Shown: in pieces, positions 1 to 7,287 of the stretch | Layout: every line of letters begins with the position of its first letter | Numbering within the stretch: the first letter of the stretch is position 1 | Assembly (NCBI GenBank): GCA_019115685.1 | Contig: DXDC01000226.1 | Location: forward strand, 1 to 17,457 | Reading direction: 5' to 3' | DNA from: Candidatus Agrococcus pullicola | GTDB taxonomy: Bacteria; Actinomycetota; Actinomycetes; Actinomycetales; Microbacteriaceae | DNA length: 17,457 nt | Translations under genes and position numbers: made by a program | Notes under the pieces: model-generated | What the model was told of the DNA's origin: nothing | Database searches by the model: none | Seen by the model: the letters and a program-made list of their open reading frames with translations, nothing else

Positions 1-1
1 C

Positions 2-1105
2 GGTGTTCATGCTCTGCCCATCGACCTCTCGACCACGTATCCGATGGAGAGTGTCGAAAGCGGCGGGGAGGCGTACGACACGATGGCGGCCGGCGGCCGC
101 GTGCCCGACGGCGGCACGCCCCTGTACGCAAGGCTGTGGAATCCGACTGTCGCCCGTTTCGAGTCGGCGCTCGCGAAGTTGGAGCACGCCGAAGCCGCGG
201 TCGCATTCGGCTCGGGGATGGCCGCTGCCAGCGCGGCGCTCCTCGCGTTCGCCGCGGCAACCGGGGAGCGGCACGTCGTCGCAGTCCGGCCGCTCTACGG
301 CGGAACCGACCACCTCCTTGCATCAGGGCTCCTCGGTACCGAGGTCACCTACTGCTCGGCGGATTCGGTCTCGACGTCGTTGCGAGAAGACACCGGAATC
401 GTCATCGTCGAGACGCCTGCCAACCCGACGCTCGACCTTGTGAACATCCGCTCGATAGCCGACCAGGCGGGCCCGGTTCCCGTCATGGTCGATAACACCT
501 TCGCAACGCCCGTGCTGCAGAACCCGCTGCTCCACGGTGCGGCGTTGTCCATGCACAGTGCGACCAAGTATCTGGGAGGTCACGGCGACGTCATGGGCGG
601 CGTGATCGCCTGCTCGGAAGAGCACGCAGCCATGATCAGGCCCGTCCGCGCGCTGACGGGAGGAGTTCTGCACCCAGTTGCCGCGTACACCCTCCACAGG
701 GGCCTCACGACTCTGCCGGTTCGCGTCAACGCCCAGCAGCGGACCGCCGCTATCGTCGCGAAGTGGCTGAGCGAGCATCCCGCCATCGCGGATGTCTTCT
801 ACCCCGGATTCGACGGAGACCCGGCAGGATGCCTGGGCGAGCAGATGCGCGGCCCGGGCGCCATGCTCGCGATTCGACTCGCGGGTGGATACGACGCGGC
901 CGCCAAACTCGCCAGCTCGCTGCAGCTGTTCACGCATGCGGTTTCACTTGGAGGCGTCGACTCGCTGATCGAGCATCCCGCCGGTCTGACGCACCGCCTC
1001 GTAGAAGGGGATGCGCGCCCGGATGCCGGTGTGCTGCGGCTCTCGATCGGGCTCGAGAGCGCCGAGGACCTCATCGCCGACCTCGAACGCGGTCTCGCCG
1101 CCTGA
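2..1105 (+). CDS. PLP-dependent trans-sulfuration family enzyme (Cys/Met metabolism), 5' end cut by window edge
   Basis: The open frame runs in from the left edge: the first codons read GVHALPIDLSTTYPMES, which matches the N-terminal ILSTTY-like region of the Cys/Met metabolism PLP-dependent family, so the internal ATG at 44 is not the true start. Numbering from that ATG, the family motifs are clear: the phosphate-binding PLYARLWNPT near 27-36, the SGMAA turn near 57-61, the cofactor aspartate D150 in VDNTFATP, and the Schiff-base lysine K175 in HSATKYLGGHGD. The C-terminal RLSIGLES ends the fold normally. Members include cystathionine gamma-synthase, cystathionine beta- or gamma-lyase, methionine gamma-lyase and O-acylhomoserine sulfhydrylase. 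Sequence alone does not separate these, so no symbol is given. The protein is cytosolic and probably a homotetramer. A perfect hairpin follows the stop codon by 10 nt and may end the transcript. Confidence 0.93.
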   Translation, partial: GVHALPIDLSTTYPMESVESGGEAYDTMAAGGRVPDGGTPLYARLWNPTVARFESALAKLEHAEAAVAFGSGMAAASAALLAFAAATGERHVVAVRPLYGGTDHLLASGLLGTEVTYCSADSVSTSLREDTGIVIVETPANPTLDLVNIRSIADQAGPVPVMVDNTFATPVLQNPLLHGAALSMHSATKYLGGHGDVMGGVIACSEEHAAMIRPVRALTGGVLHPVAAYTLHRGLTTLPVRVNAQQRTAAIVAKWLSEHPAIADVFYPGFDGDPAGCLGEQMRGPGAMLAIRLAGGYDAAAKLASSLQLFTHAVSLGGVDSLIEHPAGLTHRLVEGDARPDAGVLRLSIGLESAEDLIADLERGLAA

Positions 1106-1115
1106 CCGACCCTCA

Positions 1116-1168
1116 GGGTGCGAATAACTTCGAAACACGACGGTCATGTTTCGAAGTTATTCGCACCC
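1116..1168. repeat. Perfect 22-bp inverted repeat, possible terminator
   Basis: The left arm (1116-1137, begins GGGTGCGAATAAC) and the right arm (1147-1168) are exact reverse complements over 22 bp, with a 9-nt loop (CGACGGTCA). The repeat starts 10 nt after the stop of the upstream PLP enzyme and ends about 110 nt before the next gene. A terminator of the U-less kind seen in actinobacteria is the simplest reading, but no T tract follows on either strand, and such a long perfect stem could also be an operator or a mobile palindromic repeat. Confidence 0.85.
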
Positions 1169-1243
1169 AAACTGATGAGGAGCGCGTGGCAGACGGACAT
1201 CGCCCGAGATGCCGTACGTCAACGTGCCCACGAAACGTCGCCC

Positions 1244-1273
1244 CTGTCGTCGGTATGCGTTGCTGGTTAGGCT
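1244..1273 (+). promoter_or_regulatory. Promoter of the aminotransferase gene, leaderless
   Basis: A TAGGCT -10 box lies at 1268-1273, followed by exactly six bases (TGAGGG) and the GTG start at 1280. A weak -35 candidate, CTGTCG, lies at 1244-1249 with an 18-nt spacer. The distance puts the expected transcription start on the start codon itself, so translation is probably leaderless. Confidence 0.6.
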
Positions 1274-1279
1274 TGAGGG

Positions 1280-2473
1280 GTGAACCGAATCTCAGCACGC
1301 ATCGGCGCCATCAACGAGTCCGCAACCCTCAAGGTAGACGCGAAAGCGAAGGCCCTGAAGGCCGAGGGCAAGGACGTCATTTCATACGCGGCGGGTGAAC
1401 CCGATTTTCCGACACCCGAGAACATCGTGGAGGCTGCACGAAAGGCTCTCGACAACCCGAAGAACTTCCGGTACACGCCCGCGGGTGGCTTGCCGGAATT
1501 GCGTGAGGCCATTGCCGAGAAGACCAAGCGCGATTCAGGGCTCTCGGTTTCACCGGGCCAAGTCCTCGTCACCAATGGCGGGAAGCAGGCCGTCTACCAG
1601 GCGTTTCAGACGCTCCTCGACCCTGGCGAGGAAGTTCTCGTTCCCGCTCCGTACTGGACAACCTACCCGGAGGCGATAGGCCTGACGGGCGCAAAACAGG
1701 TCGACGTCTTCGCCGGCAGCGAGCAGGGCTACCTTGTCACCGTCGAGCAGCTCGAAGCCGCCCGCACCGCGAACACGAAGGCGCTGCTATTGGTCAGCCC
1801 GTCGAACCCGACCGGCGCTGTCTACAGTGAGGAGCAGATCCGTGCGATCGGGCAGTGGGCGCTTGAGCACGACCTGTGGGTCATTGCCGACGAGATCTAC
1901 CAGAACCTCACTTACGACGGAGTTCGGGCGGTATCCGTGACGGAGGCGGTGCCCGAACTCGCTGACCGTACGCTGTTGCTCAACGGTGTCGCCAAAACCT
2001 ATGCGATGACCGGCTGGCGCGTCGGCTGGATGGTCGCGCCACAGGATGTCATCAAGGCCGCTGCGAACCTGCAATCGCACCTGACTTCGAACGTGAACAA
2101 CGTTGCGCAGCGCGCGGCGGCCGAGGCTCTGCTGGGCCCTCAGGATGCCGTGCACGACATGCTGACCGCATTCGACCGCAGACGCGGTGCGATCGTGGAT
2201 GCGCTGTCGAGCATCCCCGGCATCTCCGTTCCGACTCCGCAGGGCGCCTTCTACGCGTATGCCGATGTTCGCGGACTGCTCGGCCGCGACTGGGATGGGG
2301 TCACACCGGAGACATCACTCCAGCTCGCTGACCTGTTGCTGGATGAAGCGCAGGTCGCTGCGGTTCCCGGCGAGGCGTTCGGGCCAAGCGGCTACTTGCG
2401 CTTTTCGTACGCGCTCGGCGACGAGCAGCTCGCGGAGGGTATGAACAGGATGCAGGAGCTGTTCGCACAGTAG
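1280..2473 (+). CDS. Class I/II PLP-dependent aminotransferase (aspartate aminotransferase-like)
   Basis: A 397-residue fold-type I aminotransferase, the usual length for the aspartate aminotransferase Ig subgroup. Visible motifs are [11 protein letters not shown] near 36-46, [13 protein letters not shown] near 97-109 for phosphate binding, SNPTG with N176, ADEIY with D204, [15 protein letters not shown] with the Schiff-base lysine K239, and YLRFSYA with the carboxylate-binding arginine R374. It should transfer an amino group between an amino acid (probably aspartate or an aromatic or branched donor) and 2-oxoglutarate; the exact substrate cannot be read from sequence. The GTG start is chosen because MNRISARIG matches the family N-terminus and a TAGGCT -10 box sits six bases ahead. 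As I recall the usual Micrococcales order, a gene of this family lies convergent to murB near secE. Here murB is still convergent but about 7.8 kb away. Confidence 0.95.
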   Translation: MNRISARIGAINESATLKVDAKAKALKAEGKDVISYAAGEPDFPTPENIVEAARKALDNPKNFRYTPAGGLPELREAIAEKTKRDSGLSVSPGQVLVTNGGKQAVYQAFQTLLDPGEEVLVPAPYWTTYPEAIGLTGAKQVDVFAGSEQGYLVTVEQLEAARTANTKALLLVSPSNPTGAVYSEEQIRAIGQWALEHDLWVIADEIYQNLTYDGVRAVSVTEAVPELADRTLLLNGVAKTYAMTGWRVGWMVAPQDVIKAAANLQSHLTSNVNNVAQRAAAEALLGPQDAVHDMLTAFDRRRGAIVDALSSIPGISVPTPQGAFYAYADVRGLLGRDWDGVTPETSLQLADLLLDEAQVAAVPGEAFGPSGYLRFSYALGDEQLAEGMNRMQELFAQ

Positions 2474-2493
2474 GCGTCAGGGATGCGGCACGA

Positions 2494-2580
2494 ATGCTCG
2501 AAAGGCTGTAGAACCGGCTTGCGTGCTTGAGAAACTACCTATATTGTGCGGCGTTCGGGGATTTTCGCGTTCTTCATGCA
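2494..2580. repeat. Diverged direct repeat, copy 1
   Basis: This 87-bp intergenic stretch, between the aminotransferase stop and the tetR promoter, aligns in the same orientation with 6223-6307. The first 43 bases match at 36 positions and the last 33 at 26, with a poorly matching 9-11 nt middle. The longest exact block is CGTGCTTGAGAAACT (2522-2536). Thirteen of the 14 mismatches in the alignable blocks are transitions. I do not recognise it as a known insertion sequence or RNA family. Confidence 0.75.
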
Positions 2581-2583
2581 CAG

Positions 2584-2611
2584 TCGACTCGGCGCGAACC
2601 GTCGGTACGCT
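2584..2611 (+). promoter_or_regulatory. Promoter of the tetR gene, leaderless
   Basis: TCGACT at 2584-2589 and TACGCT at 2606-2611 form a -35/-10 pair with a 16-nt spacer. The -10 box is followed by seven bases and the ATG at 2619. This spacing supports the short form of the TetR protein and leaderless translation. Confidence 0.5.
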
Positions 2612-2618
2612 CATAACG

Positions 2619-3158
2619 ATGAAGGACGCATCCGGCCGCACCGCCCTGCTCAGGGCAACCATTACCGTCGTCGCGAACGGTGGCCTTCGTGCACTGACCT
2701 ACCGCGCTGTCGCCGCCGAAGCGGGAGTGTCGCACGGCTTGATACGACACCACTTCGGCACGAAGGATCAGCTGATCGCAGCGGCTATGGACTTTGCAAT
2801 TGAAGAAAGCCTGCTCGGGTCGAACATGATGAAGCAGGGCGTGACCGTCGACGAATTCGCCGCGGGCATCGAGTCACTCGCCGAACATGACGGCCCCGTG
2901 CAGTCGTTCCAGTACGAACTCTTGCTGGAGTCCAGGCGTCGGCCGGAACTGCAGAGATACGCCGAACGCCACTACAGCGCATACCGAGCGGCGATAGGCA
3001 CGCAGCTCGCCTCACTCGGTGTGCACGACGAAGGTGTGACCGAGATCATCTGGTTCTGTCTCGACGGCATCGTCTTCCAGCAGCTGGTGCTGCCGCGAGA
3101 TGTTCGGCCCGCTCTGCGTCGGATGCGCGCCATGATCGTCGCGGCCTCGCGTCAGTAG
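2619..3158 (+). CDS. TetR family transcriptional regulator
   Basis: A 179-residue protein with a TetR_N helix-turn-helix domain: ATITVVANGGLRALTYRAV near 13-31, then AAEAGVSHGLIRHHFGTKD near 32-50, where the recognition helix ends in the typical HHFGTKDQL. The remaining ~125 residues form the ligand-binding and dimer domain, which is not specific enough to predict an inducer. A longer frame starts at 2523, but its extra 32 residues fall inside the repeat and the promoter and do not resemble a TetR N-terminus. The ATG at 2619 is preferred because a -10-like TACGCT lies seven bases before it. It lies 170 bp upstream of an AraC-type regulator whose promoter holds a 16-bp palindrome, so it may repress that gene and the following permease (inference). 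Confidence 0.92.
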   Translation: MKDASGRTALLRATITVVANGGLRALTYRAVAAEAGVSHGLIRHHFGTKDQLIAAAMDFAIEESLLGSNMMKQGVTVDEFAAGIESLAEHDGPVQSFQYELLLESRRRPELQRYAERHYSAYRAAIGTQLASLGVHDEGVTEIIWFCLDGIVFQQLVLPRDVRPALRRMRAMIVAASRQ

Positions 3159-3220
3159 GCACCACGGCCCAGCTGCGCCTCCTCGTTGGACACTGTCTGC
3201 CAAACTCGCGGCACGCACCT

Positions 3221-3248
3221 TGACTATACAAATGGATAGTTTTAGGCT
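3221..3248 (+). promoter_or_regulatory. Promoter of the araC-type gene with embedded TetR-like operator
   Basis: TTGACT at 3221-3226 and TAGGCT at 3243-3248 are separated by 16 nt, the best-looking promoter in the window. The spacer and the end of the -35 box hold an imperfect palindrome, CTATACAAATGGATAG (3225-3240), with 12 of 16 symmetric positions. Its size and its place between the two boxes fit a TetR-family repressor site; the tetR gene just upstream is the obvious candidate. The leader to the start at 3329 is about 70-75 nt. Confidence 0.6.
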
Positions 3249-3328
3249 GGCTGCACCAGTCGAACGGAACGAGGGAGACCGTTCGCGAAAGCGACGGTGC
3301 CTTTCCTCTTCAGAAGGGACTCTGCATC

Positions 3329-4345
3329 GTGGCGCGCATCACATCCCTCCCCGAAGCTCGCGCATCCGCGGGTCAGCCGACCGAAACGAGCCCGCCACCG
3401 GTGATCGCACGGGCCGGAGATCTCGACACCTTCCGGAGCATGGTCTCGTCGTCGTTCGTGCCGTTGAGTGTCAGTGGAAACTCTCGCCAGCCGTTCACAG
3501 CAGTGCTGACCTCTGCCGCAGCCGACGACGTGGTCTTCACCGATGTCTCGGCCCGGCCTCACCTCGTCGAACGCACTCGCGAGACGATTACGCGCGGCGG
3601 AGAAGGCTACTTCAAGGTGAGCCTGCTGCTCTCCGGCAGCAGCATGCTCGTGCAGGACGGCAGAGAAGTACTGATGCAACCGGGAGATCTCACGATCTAC
3701 GACACGTCGAGGCCGTACTCCTTGCTCTTCGACCGCGACTTCCAGAACCTGATCATGATGTTCCCGAAATCTCGCCTCGACCTCCCTCCCGCGTTCCTCG
3801 ACGACCTCACCGCCGTTTCCTTGAACGAGCAGCATCAGCACCTCTCCCCCGTCGTGACGTCCTTCCTGTCGCATTTCCCCGCTCGGCTCACGCCACTCGA
3901 TACAACCGCGCGCAGTAAATTGGCGCGCACGAGCCTCGATCTGCTCGATACTCTTCTGACGGACATCCTGGGCTGCGATCGCTACCCCGCGGATCCCCAG
4001 GCGAAGCAATTCGAGCAGATTCGGCAGTTCATCGACGACCACCTCGACTCACCGGCACTGTGCCCGGAGCAGATCGCCGCTGCGCACTTCATCTCGGTAC
4101 GGACGTTGCACGCACAGTTCAGTCGCGCAGGGACGACGGTCTCCACCTGGATCCGAGAACGTCGCCTGGAGCGCTGCCGTACCGATCTCGGAGATGCCGC
4201 GCTTCTACATCGCTCAGTCAGCGAGATCGCCACACGATGGGGATTCAACGATGCCGCGCATTTCAGTCGCGTCTTCAGAGCCGCGTTCGGGATGCCGCCG
4301 AGCGCATATCGGCGCGCACACACGCCTGAGCCGACTCGCCGGTAG
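3329..4345 (+). CDS. AraC family transcriptional regulator (FeaR/NphR-like architecture)
   Basis: A 338-residue regulator. Residues about 30-215 form an AraC-binding-like sensor domain of the type found in FeaR and NphR, with LLLSGSSMLVQDGREVLMQP near 99-118 and GDLTIYDTSRPYSLLF near 119-134, the typical jelly-roll strand pattern. Residues about 228-330 form the double helix-turn-helix DNA-binding domain, with SVRTLHAQF near 256-264 and the signature WGFNDAAHFSRVFRAAFGM near 304-322. The GTG start is supported by AGAAGGGA at 3312-3319, nine bases upstream. The next gene, 154 bp downstream in the same direction, is an amino acid/amine permease. FeaR relatives activate amine or aromatic catabolism, so control of that permease is a reasonable inference. 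No catabolic enzyme lies nearby. Confidence 0.92.
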   Translation: MARITSLPEARASAGQPTETSPPPVIARAGDLDTFRSMVSSSFVPLSVSGNSRQPFTAVLTSAAADDVVFTDVSARPHLVERTRETITRGGEGYFKVSLLLSGSSMLVQDGREVLMQPGDLTIYDTSRPYSLLFDRDFQNLIMMFPKSRLDLPPAFLDDLTAVSLNEQHQHLSPVVTSFLSHFPARLTPLDTTARSKLARTSLDLLDTLLTDILGCDRYPADPQAKQFEQIRQFIDDHLDSPALCPEQIAAAHFISVRTLHAQFSRAGTTVSTWIRERRLERCRTDLGDAALLHRSVSEIATRWGFNDAAHFSRVFRAAFGMPPSAYRRAHTPEPTRR

Positions 4346-4436
4346 CGCTGTAGAACCGCCGATGGGGCGGCGGGACGCGTTCGCGGAAAGTCAAGTCGGC
4401 TGCTCTACTGATCAAGCTTCCCGTCGCGCTCGATCC

Positions 4437-4442
4437 TAGGCT
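4437..4442 (+). promoter_or_regulatory. -10 box of the APC permease gene
   Basis: TAGGCT, identical to the -10 boxes of the aminotransferase, araC-type and GH13 genes, lies 57 nt before the permease ATG, implying a leader of about 50 nt. No good -35 box precedes it (AAGCTT at 4414-4419 has the right spacing but poor match), which would fit an activator-dependent promoter. Confidence 0.5.
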
Positions 4443-4499
4443 GAACTCGACTGAGGTCTCAACGACGAACACTCAGGGAGCGCGACAGGAGCGACCATC

Positions 4500-5987
4500 A
4501 TGAGCGACAAGCCCACGAAGAGCACCGAGAAGGCCGGGCTCAGCCGACGCACACTCGGTGTTCCCTCGATCACACTCATGATCATTGCGGCGTCCGCTCC
4601 CCTCACGGTCGTGGCCGGGGGCGTCACGACGTCGTTCGCCGTGACGGGGTCGCTGGGGGTTCCGCTCGGATTCCTGCTGATCGCGATCATTCTTACCCTG
4701 TTCGCCGTCGGCTACACGGCCATGAGTCGCTACGTCACCAACGCCGGCGCCTTCTACGCGTACGTAGCTCGCGGCATCGGTCGCCCGGCCGGTGTCGGTG
4801 GGGCCCTCGTAGCGCTCATCGCGTACAACGCCATGCAGATCGGCATCTACGGGCTCTTCGGGTTCCAGCTTTCGTTGTTTCTCGAAGCGAAATTGGGATT
4901 CGCTTCGCCTTGGTGGCTGTGGGTCGTGCTCTGCATCATCGTCGTAGGAGTGCTCGGCGTGAACCGTGTAGACCTTTCGGCAAAGGTACTCGGAACACTG
5001 GTCGCGCTCGAGTTCGCCGTGGTGATCGTCTTCGACGTCTTCGCCTTTAACGCGTCACCGGAAGGCGTCTCGACTGCCACGCTCAACCCCGCCGCGCTGT
5101 TCGGGCCCGCACTCGGCCTGATCCTGGTGTTCGGCGTCGCAGCATTCATGGGCTTCGAGAGCGGCGCGATCTACAGCGAAGAAGCCAAGGACCCGAAGCG
5201 CACCGTCCCACGAGCAACCTACGCTGCCGTCATAATCATCGGCCTGTTCTACGCCTTCAGCGCCTGGGCATTCTCCGTCGGCATCGGTCCTTCGCAAATC
5301 GTGGAAGCATCCCGAGAAGCCGGCCCGGATCTCATGTTCATCTTCATGACCGACCGCACGAGCGTGTTGATCGCCGACATCATGACGCTACTGTTCGTCG
5401 GTAGCCTCTTCGCGGCGCTGCAGGCGTTTCACAATGCCGTCGCCCGATACTTCTACTCGCTGGGGCGCGAGGGAGTCATGCCGCGGGTTTTCGCACGTAC
5501 GTCGAAAGCGGGGGCGCCGTGGGTCGGATCGATCGTGCAGTCGTCGCTCGCTCTCGTCGTCGTGGCTGGATTCGCGCTCGCCGGCGGCCCGTTCGGTGGT
5601 GCCGCGGCTCTCGACGCGCCGGACTTCCTGTTCCCCGTTCTTACGATGTTCACGTGGCTGACCAATACCGGTGCGGCGGGGCTTGTTCTGCTCATGGGGA
5701 TTACCGCGTTCGCGGTGTTCGGCTTCTTCCGCCGCAACAATCAGGGGTTGAACCCTTGGACCACGATCGTGGCACCTTTACTCTCCGGCGTGCTGCTGAT
5801 CGTCATGTTCGTGCTCATTCTGGGAAACTTCCAGTTGATGCTCGACCAGGAGGAGCCCGACGCCACGACGTTCGTCTTGCCCGGGCTGATCATCCTTGGT
5901 CTCGTGATCGGCATCGTCTGGGGTTACATTCTCCGTGCGAAGCAGCCTGCCCTCTACCAACAGATCGGAAGTGGCGAATCCGACTAA
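4500..5987 (+). CDS. APC superfamily amino acid/amine permease
   Basis: A 495-residue polytopic membrane protein, the usual length for the amino acid-polyamine-organocation family. Hydrophobic segments suggest 12-14 helices, from about 22-45 and 52-72 to 421-442 and 458-478. Family motifs include the unwound first helix (IIAASAPLTVVAGG near 28-41), FMGFESGAIYSEEAKDPKRT near 216-235 followed by VPRA, and FHNAVARYFYSLGREGVMPR near 310-329. The protein should act as a proton-coupled importer or exchanger of an amino acid or amine in the cytoplasmic membrane; the substrate is not predictable here. The ATG is set by AGGAG at 4487-4491, eight bases upstream. Its likely regulator is the AraC-type gene just before it. 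A 427-bp gene-free stretch follows. Confidence 0.94.
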   Translation: MSDKPTKSTEKAGLSRRTLGVPSITLMIIAASAPLTVVAGGVTTSFAVTGSLGVPLGFLLIAIILTLFAVGYTAMSRYVTNAGAFYAYVARGIGRPAGVGGALVALIAYNAMQIGIYGLFGFQLSLFLEAKLGFASPWWLWVVLCIIVVGVLGVNRVDLSAKVLGTLVALEFAVVIVFDVFAFNASPEGVSTATLNPAALFGPALGLILVFGVAAFMGFESGAIYSEEAKDPKRTVPRATYAAVIIIGLFYAFSAWAFSVGIGPSQIVEASREAGPDLMFIFMTDRTSVLIADIMTLLFVGSLFAALQAFHNAVARYFYSLGREGVMPRVFARTSKAGAPWVGSIVQSSLALVVVAGFALAGGPFGGAAALDAPDFLFPVLTMFTWLTNTGAAGLVLLMGITAFAVFGFFRRNNQGLNPWTTIVAPLLSGVLLIVMFVLILGNFQLMLDQEEPDATTFVLPGLIILGLVIGIVWGYILRAKQPALYQQIGSGESD

Positions 5988-6222
5988 CACCAGGCAGGGA
6001 GCAAAAAATAACGCACAGCTGAAAACGATCCAGCCGAACGCTGTAGGCGGCTTTCCTACCGGGCAGGGAGCGAATAGCCACAAGTCGAAGCCCTTACCGG
6101 GTTCCTGTAGATTTCGTACTTAACCGCTGCCGAAGGGCTTGTTTTTGGCGAGGTTCCGCGGAATCCCAAGCGCGTCAGCGTGATTGCCGAAGCCCACGCA
6201 TTTCGACAAGTCGATCGCGTGG

Positions 6223-6307
6223 ATGCCCGAAAGACTGAAAAATCGGCTCACGTGCTTGAGAAACTGACAAACGGGCGGTGTTTGGGGGTTCTCGTGTTTT
6301 CCATGCA
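6223..6307. repeat. Diverged direct repeat, copy 2
   Basis: An 85-bp stretch related to 2494-2580, in the same orientation, sharing the exact block CGTGCTTGAGAAACT (6251-6265). It lies about 110 bp upstream of the ABC exporter gene. Together the two copies bracket the tetR, araC-type and permease genes. The repeat could be the scar of an inserted unit, or a regulatory or RNA element present in several copies per genome. Confidence 0.75.
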
Positions 6308-6402
6308 TCGCGCTGAGGTAAAGCTATTCGGAACCTGCCGCGTATGTTGCCGCTCAAGAGGCCGTCAACCGATCGGGGGATGTGCGCCACCCGCTCCCGG
6401 CG

Positions 6403-6408
6403 GATGCT
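6403..6408 (+). promoter_or_regulatory. Possible -10 box of the ABC exporter operon, leaderless
   Basis: GATGCT lies six bases (TGGAGC) before the ATG at 6415, the same layout as the TAGGCT-N6-start genes in this window, but the box matches the consensus less well and no clear -35 is seen. Confidence 0.35.
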
Positions 6409-6414
6409 TGGAGC

Positions 6415-7287
6415 ATGAATACCGCTATAGAGGTGCAGGGTCTCACGAAACGCTACGGGGGCAGCCCAGTGGTTGACGACGTTACGTTCTCGATCGAGCA
6501 GGGAGAGACGTTCGCACTGCTCGGGCCGAACGGCGCCGGCAAATCGACCACGGTGGAGACACTCGAGGGATACAGAAAACCGTCCGCAGGAACCGTCCGA
6601 GTGCTCGGAACAGATCCACTCAAGGCGGGCCTGGGCTGGCGCAGCCGCGTCGGCGTTGTCGCCCAGTCGCTCGGTGCCGACACGACACTCACCGCACGCG
6701 AACTACTCACTCACGCGGAGCGCGTGTTCCCGAACGCGCGGAAGGTCGACGACGTCCTGTCACAGCTCGGGCTCTTGAATCACGCCAGAAAGCGGATCGG
6801 TCAGCTTTCCGGTGGCCAGAAGCGACGGGTCGATCTTGCACTTGGCATAATCGGACGCCCTGAGGTGCTGTTCCTAGACGAGCCCACGACCGGCCTGGAC
6901 CCGGAAGTGCGGCGGCAAATGTGGGACATCGTTCACGAGCTGTCGGAGCACCGCACAACCGTACTGCTGACGACGCACTATCTGGATGAAGCGGAGCAGC
7001 TTGCTGACCGAGCCGGCGTCATCATCGCAGGCAGGGTCGTCGCGCTCGATTCGATCGCCAACATCGGCGGTGCGGATGCCCGGATGCCGGTCGTGCGCTG
7101 GCGGGATGGCGACCGGCACCGCGAAGAACGAACCGAGCATCCCACCGAATTCGTCACGACCCTCTCTCGCAAGCACAGCGGCGAGATCCCGGGGCTGGAG
7201 ATCATTCGCCCAACGCTCGAAGACATCTATCTCGGCATGCTTCGTGCCCACGGCACGGACTCGACTCGCGAGGAGGCACGCGCATGA
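6415..7287 (+). CDS. ABC transporter ATP-binding protein (DrrA/CcmA-type exporter ATPase)
   Basis: A 290-residue nucleotide-binding subunit. All ABC motifs are intact: Walker A GPNGAGKST at 37-45, Q-loop VAQSL near 82-86, signature LSGGQKRR at 131-138, Walker B VLFLDEP at 151-157, D-loop GLD, and H-loop histidine H188 in TTHYLDEAEQLADR. The C-terminal ~85 residues are the extension common in drug- and lipid-exporter ATPases of the DrrA class. An upstream start at 6382 would add 11 residues, but MNTAIEVQGLTKRYGG is the normal N-terminus and a -10-like GATGCT sits just before it. It overlaps the permease gene by ATGA and begins a four-gene unit with a two-component system, suggesting ATP-driven export of a compound sensed by that system. 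Confidence 0.95.
   Translation: MNTAIEVQGLTKRYGGSPVVDDVTFSIEQGETFALLGPNGAGKSTTVETLEGYRKPSAGTVRVLGTDPLKAGLGWRSRVGVVAQSLGADTTLTARELLTHAERVFPNARKVDDVLSQLGLLNHARKRIGQLSGGQKRRVDLALGIIGRPEVLFLDEPTTGLDPEVRRQMWDIVHELSEHRTTVLLTTHYLDEAEQLADRAGVIIAGRVVALDSIANIGGADARMPVVRWRDGDRHREERTEHPTEFVTTLSRKHSGEIPGLEIIRPTLEDIYLGMLRAHGTDSTREEARA

Larger units (their letters stand above)
5988..6414. other. Gene-free stretch with short repeats and repeat copy 2
   Basis: No convincing gene is visible in these 427 bp. It holds GGCAGGGAGC twice (5993-6002 and 6062-6071), a small hairpin with stem GTAGG/CCTAC (6043-6059), a 10-bp palindrome TTCCGCGGAA (6154-6163) and the second copy of the ~86-bp direct repeat (6223-6307). 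A 62-codon frame on the - strand (6120-6308) is open but overlaps the repeat and has no recognisable product. The stretch is less GC-rich in places than its neighbours and could be a worn remnant of inserted DNA. Confidence 0.55.

Noticed and set aside
2523..2618. N-terminal extension of the TetR protein
   Set aside because: These 32 codons lie in the direct repeat and promoter and do not look like a TetR N-terminus; ATG at 2619 has a -10 box at leaderless distance.
6120..6308. 62-codon - strand frame in the gap before the ABC genes
   Set aside because: No ribosome site, no recognisable product, and it overlaps the repeat. The corresponding frame in repeat copy 1 is shifted, so the repeat is not conserved as protein.
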